NCBI GenBank assembly: GCA_945873015.1 | Contig: CAMCBY010000244.1 | Span: forward strand, 1 to 6,547 | DNA length: 6,547 nucleotides | Origin: Klebsiella pneumoniae | Lineage (GTDB): Bacteria; Pseudomonadota; Gammaproteobacteria; Ga0077536 | Reading direction: 5' to 3' | In this document: positions 1-6,163 of the stretch, one piece after another | Layout of the letters: each line of letters begins with the position of its first letter | Numbering within the stretch: the first letter of the stretch is position 1 | Notes under the pieces: model-generated | The model's input: the letters and a program-made list of their open reading frames with translations, nothing else | Told to the model about the DNA's origin: nothing | Database searches by the model: none | Translations under genes and position numbers: made by a program

Positions 1-581
1 ACAATCGCCGGCACCAGGGTCTTGATGCGCTCGGCATCGAGCACGCCGGCGGTGTCGTATAAAAGGATGGTGTCGATATCGGGCGACGCCGCGATCTGGG
101 CGGCCTTGTCCGCGAAGTACTGGTCCGAGTGCACCGGGCTCAAGGTATACATCACCGTGCCCGCCACTTCCGAACCATAGGCCTTGGCGATCTTCGCCAG
201 CCGATGCATCTTGTCGATGTTGAACAAGACATCGTAAATCCAGAAGCTGCGACAGCCGTGTTCGTTCAACTGCCGTATCCAGGCATCCATCAAGGCATCG
301 GGGGTGACGCTGAAAGTCACCGCCGCGTTGGAGCGCATGCCGGCGCGCAGCTTGGAGCGCGGCATGGATTGCACCAGCAGATCGAGACCGTCCCATGGGT
401 TCTCGCGGCATTCGCGGATCAATACTTCGAACTGCGAAGAGCCGGTCAGATCGACCACCCGATATCCAACGCGGTCGATGAGTGGAGTCACCGGCAATGC
501 CATGCCGGCGGTCATACGCATGCCCCACAGGCTCTGCTGCCCGTCGCGCATGGTTTCGTCGAGAAATTCTATGTGAGCCAT
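1..581 (-). CDS. DRE-TIM / HMGL-like protein resembling oxaloacetate decarboxylase-pyruvate carboxylase carboxyltransferase (3' part beyond window)
   Basis: The reading frame runs off the left edge; the first 193 residues are visible. The N-terminus carries the family signature DETMRDGQQSLW (D8, R12, D13, Q15, Q16), the metal- and substrate-binding start of the HMGL-like TIM barrel. The later stretch TVMYTLSPVHSDQY (about residues 142-155) matches the ISYTxSPVHT region of oxaloacetate decarboxylase alpha and pyruvate carboxylase, so the nearest relatives are carboxyltransferase domains rather than HMG-CoA lyase. At residues 173-179, however, the protein reads LLYDTAG where biotin-dependent carboxyltransferases have IKDMAG. 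The lysine that is carboxylated in those enzymes is tyrosine here (Y175), which argues against biotin-dependent transcarboxylation and for an aldolase, lyase or decarboxylase reaction. The HxH metal motif lies outside the window. The start ATG at 581 is the only good one, because an in-frame stop lies just upstream at 599-597. The gene follows the 201-aa gene by 26 nt. The family call is firm; the reaction is unknown. Confidence 0.88.
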   Translation of the reverse strand, partial: MAHIEFLDETMRDGQQSLWGMRMTAGMALPVTPLIDRVGYRVVDLTGSSQFEVLIRECRENPWDGLDLLVQSMPRSKLRAGMRSNAAVTFSVTPDALMDAWIRQLNEHGCRSFWIYDVLFNIDKMHRLAKIAKAYGSEVAGTVMYTLSPVHSDQYFADKAAQIAASPDIDTILLYDTAGVLDAERIKTLVPAI

Positions 582-607
582 AATGCTGGCAGCGCGCTAG
601 GGCGTGC

Positions 608-1213
608 TTACTCCTCTCTTACGTGGCCTAAAAGACGCAGCAAATCCTCGTGCAGTTCAAACCAGACGGTGTGATAACTGTCGAGTTTGGCATCGGACAC
701 CCAGGCCGCCTCGCCGTCCTCGGCCTTCTCGAGGGCCACGCCTAGCTTGTCGCTGTAGACCTTGAGGCGCGGCTCGCCGGCGCAGAGTTTTTTCAGTATC
801 GGTTCGAAACGCTCGTGCAGGTCGCCGAGACGACCGATCACGCGCTCGTCGTAATCCTTGCTGGAATGATCGTTGGCGACACGTTTGCCGCCGACATCCA
901 TGGTCTGCCAGTCGGTGATGAGCTGCTTCAAATCCTTGTTGATGACCTCGAAACGCTGATAGGCGGCAACGAAGTCGTGGTTGGCGCGCAAACTCTCGTT
1001 GAAACGCGAGTATTCGCCGCCCAGCATCATCTGGCCGCAAGGGGTCAGCATGTACTTGCCATCGACTTCGGCGACACGGCCACCGGCCACGGCGCCCGCC
1101 AGCACACTTTCAACCCGTGCCACCGGCACGCCCGCCAGCGCCGCAATGGCCTTGGCATCGCCATGCTTGCGTATGGCTACGCCGTGCATGACACGATGAA
1201 GATCGGTATTCAT
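608..1213 (-). CDS. Winged-helix plus helical protein of the kind associated with PEP-utilising phosphotransfer proteins (function unknown)
   Basis: This encodes 201 residues. Residues about 5-65 look like a winged helix-turn-helix: a helix-rich HRVMHGVAIRKHGDAKAIAALAG segment in two parts, then VARVESVLAGAVAGGRV and a wing ending in KYMLTPCG. Residues 75-200 are helical and contain ITDWQTMD (99-106), ANDHSSKDYDERV (113-125), and a C-terminal block DSYHTVWFELHEDLLRLLG (178-196) rich in aromatic and acidic residues. From memory, this combination occurs in unnamed actinobacterial proteins encoded beside, or fused to, PEP/pyruvate-binding proteins; no enzymatic role is established that I know of. 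A TTG codon 15 nt further upstream is in frame, but the ATG at 1213 is chosen because GAGGA sits 8-9 nt before it. That SD overlaps the TGA of the preceding gene (1227-1225), implying translational coupling and a stoichiometric partner role. It could regulate transcription or be a structural subunit; the long non-HTH domain makes the subunit reading at least as likely. Confidence 0.85.
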   Translation of the reverse strand: MNTDLHRVMHGVAIRKHGDAKAIAALAGVPVARVESVLAGAVAGGRVAEVDGKYMLTPCGQMMLGGEYSRFNESLRANHDFVAAYQRFEVINKDLKQLITDWQTMDVGGKRVANDHSSKDYDERVIGRLGDLHERFEPILKKLCAGEPRLKVYSDKLGVALEKAEDGEAAWVSDAKLDSYHTVWFELHEDLLRLLGHVREE

Positions 1214-1221
1214 GGTGTGTA

Positions 1222-1227
1222 TCCTCA
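1222..1227 (-). promoter_or_regulatory. Stop codon and Shine-Dalgarno overlap (translational coupling)
   Basis: On the minus strand the sequence reads TGAGGA, so the TGA stop of the 516-aa gene (1227-1225) is shared with the GAGGA ribosome-binding site of the 201-aa gene, whose ATG begins at 1213. A ribosome ending on the first gene is positioned to restart on the second. This decides the start of the 201-aa protein against the in-frame TTG at 1228. Confidence 0.75.
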
Positions 1228-2775
1228 ACCCTTGGCGCGCAGCGCTTCGATATCAGCGCGCGAGAGGCCCGCGCCCTTGTCCTTCAACAGTCGCGAATGC
1301 TGCTGCTCAAGCTTGAACAGTTCGTCCGCCAGCGGCGTGTCGTAGTTGTACTTGACCCAGTCCGTGCACAGCATGCGGAACTTCTCGTTGCACGGATCGG
1401 GCACGAACTCGCGGCTCGCGCGGTTGTAGTCCTGCTGGCTCATGATGCCCTGCGAGGTGCGATAGCGGTCGACCTTGGGTGGCAGGTTGCTTAGCCCCGG
1501 ACGCATCGGCCCGACCGTCGGCGCGTAGTCCGGGTCATCGAGCATCGAGTAGGGGAAATAGGACAGCGCACGACGCGGCAGATTGGTGTGCTGCATCATG
1601 TAGTACTCGTGCATGCGCTGACTGGGGGTCGAGATGTAGCCGACCAGTTCGCCTAAGAACAGGTTGCCGTATTCGTCGTTCAAGAGCGGGCGGAACCGCT
1701 CTGTGCGCTCGTCGATCATCATCCAGTCGTTGACGTCATAGCAGCCGGCGATATGCGCCATCTCCTTGGCGATGGCGAAATACACCAGTGCGCCAGCATC
1801 GAGCTGCTGGTCGCGGGTCCAGCCAGCCATCTGCTCCCACAGCTTGGCAGTCGCCGCTTTGATACGGGCGTTCAGATCATTGAAGGTCGCCGTCAGTTCT
1901 TCGCGGCTGCCCATGCCTACCGGCATCGGCACGTGGGTCAGGTTGTCCTGGGTATAGAGTCCAACGGCAACGATATGCTCGGGTTTCATCTCCGGCTCGG
2001 ACTCGAAGGAACCCCAATCGTCCAGCAGGTTGATGTGGATGCCTTCCAGCATCATGGTCACGGTCAGGTTGTTGTAGGGGATGTCCTGGCCGACGCCGTC
2101 CAGCCACGGGTAGTCGTACTCCGACAGCTCGCGGAACTCGCGCACCAGCATCTCGCGGGTGTCGGAGATCTTGTACGGGCCGTGGTTGTGGGTGGTCACA
2201 CGACACTCGCAGGACACCAGGAAGCCGTACTGCGCAATGGTCGCCATAAAATTCTGCGCGGCGGTGTGCAGCTCGTCGCCGATGCGGCATTCGAAGGCAT
2301 CGGCGTGAAACACCTGCAGGCGCTGCTCGGGCAGGATCTGGCCGCGATGGTTGGCCATACGATTGGTCAGGTTGCCGTTGTTGCGATGCCAGGACAGCTG
2401 GAAGCGTTTCCAGAAATCCATCACATAGACCACGTCGTCCACCGCATCGGTGGGTTTGATCACGCCCCAGTTGATCAGCATCTCGCGGCCGAGCAGGTAA
2501 AAGCACGGAATGGTCCAGGCCACGATCTTGATGCCGCTGTTGCGCGCACGGTCGCCGATCTCCTCGGCCGACATGTGTTCTTCCATCTTCTTCAGCAGCG
2601 TCGGATAACGGTAGAAGCAGTTCAGATAGGAAAACAGGATGTAGGCCGAGACCGGGAAGATCTTCGATTCCTGCACGGTGCGCGTCGCGCACAGCCAGTA
2701 GGTCTCGTCGGCGTTCTGTTGAATCATGCTGTTCGTTTCGAGCAGCTGGGCGTAGGTGAGTTTATTGGCGGACAT
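1225..2775 (-). CDS. Conserved-looking 516-aa protein of unrecognised family
   Basis: I do not recognise this protein. It is 516 residues and appears cytosolic: there is no signal peptide and no convincing membrane helix, although residues 38-57 (KIFPVSAYILFSYLNCFYRY) and 82-97 (IKIVAWTIPCFYLLGR) are hydrophobic and aromatic. It is notably rich in Met, Tyr, Trp, His and Cys. Candidate functional clusters are SCECRVTTHNHGPYK (188-202), with three histidine/cysteine pairs close together, MMLEGIHINLLDDW (241-254), and AKEMAHIAGCYDVNDWM (336-352), where E338 and H341 form an ExxH pair. The C-terminal 60 residues are charged and helical. The start is ATG at 2775 (MSANKLTYAQ), preceded by a modest AGGT. 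The frame stays open for 77 codons upstream, but that extension lies inside the 3' end of the previous gene and has low-complexity, arginine-rich composition. The 35-nt gap upstream and the SD overlap downstream place it in the same operon as the swivelling-histidine gene, so it is the best candidate for the substrate-specific subunit or enzyme of the pathway. Confidence 0.85.
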   Translation of the reverse strand: MSANKLTYAQLLETNSMIQQNADETYWLCATRTVQESKIFPVSAYILFSYLNCFYRYPTLLKKMEEHMSAEEIGDRARNSGIKIVAWTIPCFYLLGREMLINWGVIKPTDAVDDVVYVMDFWKRFQLSWHRNNGNLTNRMANHRGQILPEQRLQVFHADAFECRIGDELHTAAQNFMATIAQYGFLVSCECRVTTHNHGPYKISDTREMLVREFRELSEYDYPWLDGVGQDIPYNNLTVTMMLEGIHINLLDDWGSFESEPEMKPEHIVAVGLYTQDNLTHVPMPVGMGSREELTATFNDLNARIKAATAKLWEQMAGWTRDQQLDAGALVYFAIAKEMAHIAGCYDVNDWMMIDERTERFRPLLNDEYGNLFLGELVGYISTPSQRMHEYYMMQHTNLPRRALSYFPYSMLDDPDYAPTVGPMRPGLSNLPPKVDRYRTSQGIMSQQDYNRASREFVPDPCNEKFRMLCTDWVKYNYDTPLADELFKLEQQHSRLLKDKGAGLSRADIEALRAKG

Positions 2776-2810
2776 GGTTCGTACCTGAATATTGTCGGTC
2801 GCGGGGCGGT

Positions 2811-3542
2811 TCAGACGAGACGCCAGACGCGTGCCGAGGCGTCGATACCGTGGGCGTAGTCTTCGCCGGTCTTGGCGCGTGCCGAAGTCTCGATCTCCAC
2901 GCGCTCGCCGTCCTTGATGCCGGACAGGCGTGAATTCATGAGACAGGGAATGCCGTATTCGCGGGTCAGGATCGCGAGATGCGAACGGGTGGTGCCACCG
3001 GCGCACAGCACGCCCTTGAATTTTTCGAGGATGGGTGCGGTCAGGGTGCCGCCCGAATCATCGACAATCGCAATGGTGTCGGCCGGCACGCCATTGGTCA
3101 GGAATTCCAGCACCTTGTCACTGGTGCGCACGTAACGCGCAATGCCGGTGAGGTTGGTCTCATAAGTCACCACGTTGTCGCCGGCGCCGCGCAGCTCGCG
3201 GCCTTGCGCGTCGGCCGGCGCGGTCGGAGCGCCGGCGTGCTCGAAACTGAAATCGGGGTTGTTGAGCCCGGCATCCTGGTAGGCCTCGGGCCGCTCGATG
3301 GCCGAGGACATCGCCGAAGGCGCAAAACGGTAGCCCAGCGCCAGCAGACGCGCTTCTATCGCTTCCATGTCGGCCTTGGTCAGCACCGCGGCGTCGGGTC
3401 CGAACACATAATCGCGCCACGGCGTGCCGGCGGCGGCGACGCGTGTGCGCATCAGGTCCTTGACCGCGCTGTTGTAGGCTTCGACCACCGCGAATTCCGA
3501 CTGGTAGCCGTATTTGTCGGTATCGACCACGAGCTTGGTCAT
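2811..3542 (-). CDS. Stand-alone PEP-utilising enzyme mobile (swivelling phosphohistidine) domain protein
   Basis: This encodes 243 residues. The C-terminal half (about 145-225) is the swivelling histidine domain of PEP synthase, pyruvate phosphate dikinase and rifampin phosphotransferase: the segment after TIAIVDDSGGTLTAPILEKFKGVL is CAGGTTRSHLAILTREYGIP (180-199), with H188 at the phospho-acceptor position, followed by KDGERVEIE, the usual GDxVxV strand. The N-terminal 1-110 residues, with a conserved-looking GTPWRDYVFGPDAAVLTKADMEAIEARLLALGY helical region in two parts, match nothing I can name. The ATP-grasp domain that normally phosphorylates the histidine and the PEP-binding TIM barrel are both absent, so the protein must work with partners, as in multi-subunit phenylphosphate synthase. 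The ATG at 3542 is chosen over an in-frame TTG at 3563 because AGGGGAG lies 5 nt upstream. It is 21 nt after the phosphatase gene and 35 nt before the 516-aa gene. Confidence 0.9.
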   Translation of the reverse strand: MTKLVVDTDKYGYQSEFAVVEAYNSAVKDLMRTRVAAAGTPWRDYVFGPDAAVLTKADMEAIEARLLALGYRFAPSAMSSAIERPEAYQDAGLNNPDFSFEHAGAPTAPADAQGRELRGAGDNVVTYETNLTGIARYVRTSDKVLEFLTNGVPADTIAIVDDSGGTLTAPILEKFKGVLCAGGTTRSHLAILTREYGIPCLMNSRLSGIKDGERVEIETSARAKTGEDYAHGIDASARVWRLV

Positions 3543-3563
3543 GCGTACTCCCCTCTTCTTCAA

Positions 3564-4592
3564 TTAAGACGTGTAGTGATCGCGCAGGCGAGCGAGGTCG
3601 GCAGGGCCCAGACCGTAGAGCGTCCTGAGCAGACCCTCCCCTGAACCATAGCGTTCGTCGATGGCGGCGAAGGCGGATTGTAAATAGCTTTCGCGGGTTT
3701 CGAGTAGCGGCATGATCAACTGGCGGCCGGCGTCGCCGCCGGCCTTGACATCGTACTTGGTGATGACCCGCGGGATCTCCGACTCGAACGGGAAGTAGCG
3801 CTGCGACAGCAGAAAGTCCTTGAGTATCGTGGCGCGCGGCACGCCCAGCGCCGTCAGCAGCAGGGCCGAGGCCACACCGGTGCGCTCCTTGCCCGCCGAG
3901 CAGTTGATCAGCACCGCGCCAGGCGCGCATTCCAGCAGAACCTCAAACATGCGCTGATAGCGCGGCGCGGCGGTCAGCACCAGCACGCGCATCATCTCGT
4001 GCATGGCGTCGACCACCTGCTGTGGGTCGTCGGTGCTGGCGAACAGGCGGTTGAAGAAATAGCGGTCGCCGATGCCGGGCGTGATCTCCAGCACGTCGAC
4101 CTGCGGGTCGCCGGGCAGGCTGCGCGCTTCCGAGGCGCGCTCTTCGGTGGTCCGAAAATCGCACACCGCACGGATACCCAAGGAACTGAACAGCGGCACG
4201 CTGTCGGCGCCGAGGTTGGCCATGTGGCCGGAGCGGAACAGGCGTCCCCACTTGACGCGGCGGCTGTCGGCACTGGCATAACCGCCGAGGTCGCGGAAAT
4301 TGATGCTGCCGGTCAGCGGCACGTTGCGCTGCGCGACGATGAGGCCCGTCCCGTCGGCGCGCTCGAGCAGGAAGTACTCGCGCAGCCCGGGACGCCGTGC
4401 GGCCAGCAACGCACCGGGGCGGGCATCGCGCAGCAGGGCCTGGCCACGGTCTATGCGGTCCGGATGGTCGCCGCCGTAGATGGTCACGCCGGCCGTGCTG
4501 AAGTCCGGCCCCCATTCGAAACGATAGTGACCATCGTTCTGTAATTCGACGGCTATACCCACCACCACGTCATCGCTGTTCGCGGCCTGCAT
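3564..4592 (-). CDS. Tyrosine-phosphatase-family (PtpB-like, Y_phosphatase3) protein
   Basis: This encodes 342 residues. Residues about 95-122 (SINFRDLGGYASAD, then KWGRLFRSGHM) and DFRTTEERASE (145-155) are the entry motifs of the bacterial tyrosine-phosphatase family that includes mycobacterial PtpB. The phosphate-binding loop is NCSAGKERTG (230-239), with nucleophile C231 and R237, so the CX5R loop is intact. The lysine (K235) typical of phosphoinositide-capable members is present, but the usual aspartate of CxAGKDR is glutamate (E236). Residues 8-88 form an extra beta-rich N-terminal region (VGIAVELQNDGHYRFEW, then YFLLERADGTGLIVAQRNVPL) that looks like a small beta-sandwich. There is no signal peptide, so it should act in the cytosol. 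The start ATG at 4592 has AGGGGAGA just upstream, the same SD core as the next gene. It opens the compact five-gene run, suggesting it removes phosphate from an intermediate or phosphoprotein of the pathway. Its natural substrate (phosphotyrosine, phospholipid, phospho-metabolite or phosphohistidine) is not determinable here. Confidence 0.9.
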   Translation of the reverse strand: MQAANSDDVVVGIAVELQNDGHYRFEWGPDFSTAGVTIYGGDHPDRIDRGQALLRDARPGALLAARRPGLREYFLLERADGTGLIVAQRNVPLTGSINFRDLGGYASADSRRVKWGRLFRSGHMANLGADSVPLFSSLGIRAVCDFRTTEERASEARSLPGDPQVDVLEITPGIGDRYFFNRLFASTDDPQQVVDAMHEMMRVLVLTAAPRYQRMFEVLLECAPGAVLINCSAGKERTGVASALLLTALGVPRATILKDFLLSQRYFPFESEIPRVITKYDVKAGGDAGRQLIMPLLETRESYLQSAFAAIDERYGSGEGLLRTLYGLGPADLARLRDHYTS

Positions 4593-4637
4593 GTCTCTCC
4601 CCTGTTATCGGTCACCGCGCCGCGGCGACCCCTGTAG

Positions 4638-4718
4638 GTGCAAATTCATTCGCACATTCAAAGACAAATTTCGGCGCCAGACATCGGCCTGAATGTGCGA
4701 ATGAATTCGCACATTCAG
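4638..4718. repeat. REP-like paired hairpin repeat between the MetE-like and phosphatase genes
   Basis: Two hairpins share one arm sequence. The right one (4689-4718) has a 13-bp perfect stem (CTGAATGTGCGAA pairing with TTCGCACATTCAG) around a TGAA loop. The left one (4638-4655) is a 7-bp stem with a single A/C mismatch around TTCA. In addition, 4643-4660 and 4690-4707 are an 18-bp perfect inverted repeat, so the two halves can also pair with each other over a 29-nt spacer. From memory, GTGCGAATGAATTCGCAC-type hairpins are common intergenic repeats in Pseudomonas and related gammaproteobacteria. No U-tract follows on the minus strand, so it is not a canonical intrinsic terminator, although it begins only about 30 nt after the MetE-like stop and may stabilise or end that transcript. 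Confidence 0.8.
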
Positions 4719-4747
4719 AAGACCGCGTCAGGCGCGTGCGATTCCAT

Positions 4748-5890
4748 TCACCACAAGCGGCGGGTCGCAATCGCTGCCCCTTCGGCGAGGGTCTTCAGCT
4801 TGGCGTAGGCGATGTCTGGGTCGACCCGTCCATATTTGGCGAAGGTGCCAAAACCACAGTCGGTGCCGGCGATGACACGTTCGCGGCCGACGATGTCGGC
4901 AAAACGGCAGATGCGCTCGGCGACGTATTCCGGATGCTCGATAAAATTGCAGGTGGTGTCGATCACCCCGGGCATCAGGACTTTGTCCTGCGGCGGCTGG
5001 ATTTCTTCCCACACCCGCCACTCGTGGGCATGGCGCGGATTGGCGGCCTCAAACGAAATCACCTGCGGTTTGACCTTGTGCAGCACGCGCATGATCTTGG
5101 CGAGCGGAATATCAAAATCGTGCGGGCCATCGTAATTGCCCCAGCACAGATGCAGCCTCGCGGCCTGCGCCGGCACGCGCTCGAGCGCATGATTCAAGAC
5201 CTCGACATGCAGTTCCGCGTGGCGGATGAATTGTGCGTCAGTCAGATCCTTGTACTGCGTATGACGCGCCATCGCGAGATCGGGGCAATCAATCTGCAGC
5301 ACAAAACCGGCCTGGTTGATGGCCTCATATTCCTCGCGCATGACCCGCGCCAGCGCTTCGAGATAGTCGCGCTCGCTCGGGTAGTGTTGATTGGGCAGGA
5401 AAGCGCCGATGACACCCGGCGAGGCGGCATTCATGAAACCTTCGACGACCTCGGCGCCCTCCAGCGCTTCGCGGAAATGGCTGATGTCCGCTTCAAGCGC
5501 GCTGCGGTCGCGCGTTTCTATCTCGCCGGTGCAACAGGGGCGCAGGATGCTCGGTGCCTGGCCCTGCTCGGCGGTGCGCTGCATGAAGGCCGGGTACCGC
5601 GCCAGGTCGGCCGGTGGGTTGCGGGGGCTGTCGCCGGAGAAACCACTGCAGCGGTCTTTGATATAAGTCGCGTAGCCAATCTTGCTCATCTCGCCATCGC
5701 TGACGATATCAACGCCGGCCTCCACCTGACGGGCGACGGCCAGTTTGACCGCGCTTAAGACCTCGTTCGAAAACACCTCGACGTCGACGTGCTCACCGAA
5801 TTCACGACGCAGCAACAGGTCGCTCAGTGCATCGGGCCGCGGCAGGCTGCCGACGTGGGAAGTCAGAATACGGTCTGTACTGAGTCTCAT
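4748..5890 (-). CDS. MetE C-terminal-like (cobalamin-independent methionine synthase family) zinc-dependent transferase
   Basis: This encodes 380 residues, about half the length of true MetE and equal to the catalytic barrel alone. The N-terminus LSTDRILTSHVGSLPRP is the standard opening of the stand-alone family, and SDGEMSKIGY (64-73) is the substrate-side SDGE/TDGE motif. The complete zinc-ligand set is visible: HLC (H247 and C249), E281 in SFEAANPRH, and C345 in GTDCGFGT, matching the His-Cys-Glu-Cys set of MetE. It should therefore activate a thiol and transfer or cleave an alkyl group on it. Methionine synthesis with a methyl donor other than methyltetrahydrofolate polyglutamate is one possibility; relatives also include epoxyalkane:coenzyme M transferases, so the substrate is open. 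The ATG at 5890 is chosen over one at 5983 because it begins the conserved motif and has AAGG upstream; the 31-residue extension is Pro/Arg-rich and unlike the family. It is separated from the phosphatase by a repeat-bearing 155-bp gap and may be a separate transcription unit from the downstream run. Confidence 0.92.
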   Translation of the reverse strand: MRLSTDRILTSHVGSLPRPDALSDLLLRREFGEHVDVEVFSNEVLSAVKLAVARQVEAGVDIVSDGEMSKIGYATYIKDRCSGFSGDSPRNPPADLARYPAFMQRTAEQGQAPSILRPCCTGEIETRDRSALEADISHFREALEGAEVVEGFMNAASPGVIGAFLPNQHYPSERDYLEALARVMREEYEAINQAGFVLQIDCPDLAMARHTQYKDLTDAQFIRHAELHVEVLNHALERVPAQAARLHLCWGNYDGPHDFDIPLAKIMRVLHKVKPQVISFEAANPRHAHEWRVWEEIQPPQDKVLMPGVIDTTCNFIEHPEYVAERICRFADIVGRERVIAGTDCGFGTFAKYGRVDPDIAYAKLKTLAEGAAIATRRLW

Positions 5891-5997
5891 GGCGCCGCCT
5901 TGCCGAGGTCGAGGGAGGGCGCATTCTGGCACGGACGTGCGCCGCGCGGCGAGGCGCTGCGACGGGACCGCCGGCATGGCCAACGACCTGCGGGGGC

Positions 5998-6163
5998 CTA
6001 GTGTGCTGTCCCGTGACGAACTTCGGTAATTCGCGCGGCCATCGGAGTGCGAGGCAAGGCGCGAGGAGGAGTAATAGCGGCGCTATTGCGACGACGAGCA
6101 ACGCCGCATCGCGCTTCGCTCGCTACGTGAATTATGAAGATTCATTGCGGGACAGCGCACTAG
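5998..6163. mobile_element. MITE-like foldback element with imperfect terminal inverted repeats
   Basis: The ends are mirror images: CTAGTGTGCTGTCCCG at 5998-6013 and, on the other strand from 6163, CTAGTGCGCTGTCCCG, which is 15 of 16 identical. The symmetry continues imperfectly for about 38 nt (28 matches, including TAATTC), and the exact centre holds AATAGCG-G-CGCTATT (6073-6087). Element midpoint and palindrome centre agree within one base, so the whole 166 bp can fold into one long hairpin. There is no transposase, as expected of a non-autonomous element. The palindromic CTAG at both outer ends could be part of the repeat or a 4-bp target duplication; IS5-family elements often duplicate YTAR tetranucleotides, so an IS5-type parent is possible. 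It fills most of the 269-bp gap between the hydrolase and MetE-like genes. The remainder, 5891-5997, has no clear promoter, only a 12-bp GC palindrome at 5940-5951. Confidence 0.78.

Noticed and set aside
1753..2859. A 368-codon plus-strand open frame opposite the 516-aa gene.
   Set aside because: It is antisense to a well-formed gene, is His/Val/Gln/Gly-rich with no family motif, and is explained by GC-biased codons leaving the opposite strand open.
2776..3006. A 77-codon N-terminal extension of the 516-aa protein.
   Set aside because: It lies mainly inside the 3' end of the swivelling-domain gene in another frame and is Arg-rich low-quality sequence; ATG at 2775 starts the good sequence.
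4593..4690. A sigma70-type promoter for the phosphatase operon (for example TTGTCT on the minus strand).
   Set aside because: No -10 hexamer of acceptable quality sits at the right spacing, so no promoter is called.
4689..4718. The strong hairpin as an intrinsic terminator of the MetE-like gene.
   Set aside because: No T-rich tract follows the stem in the direction of transcription, and its sequence matches a REP-like repeat better.
4736..5758. A 340-codon plus-strand open frame opposite the MetE-like gene.
   Set aside because: The minus-strand frame has all MetE zinc ligands; the plus-strand translation has no recognisable motif.
5891..5983. A 31-residue N-terminal extension of the MetE-like protein.
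   Set aside because: The family begins at the LSTDRILTSHVGSLPRP motif directly after the ATG at 5890; the extension is Pro/Arg-rich and not family-like.
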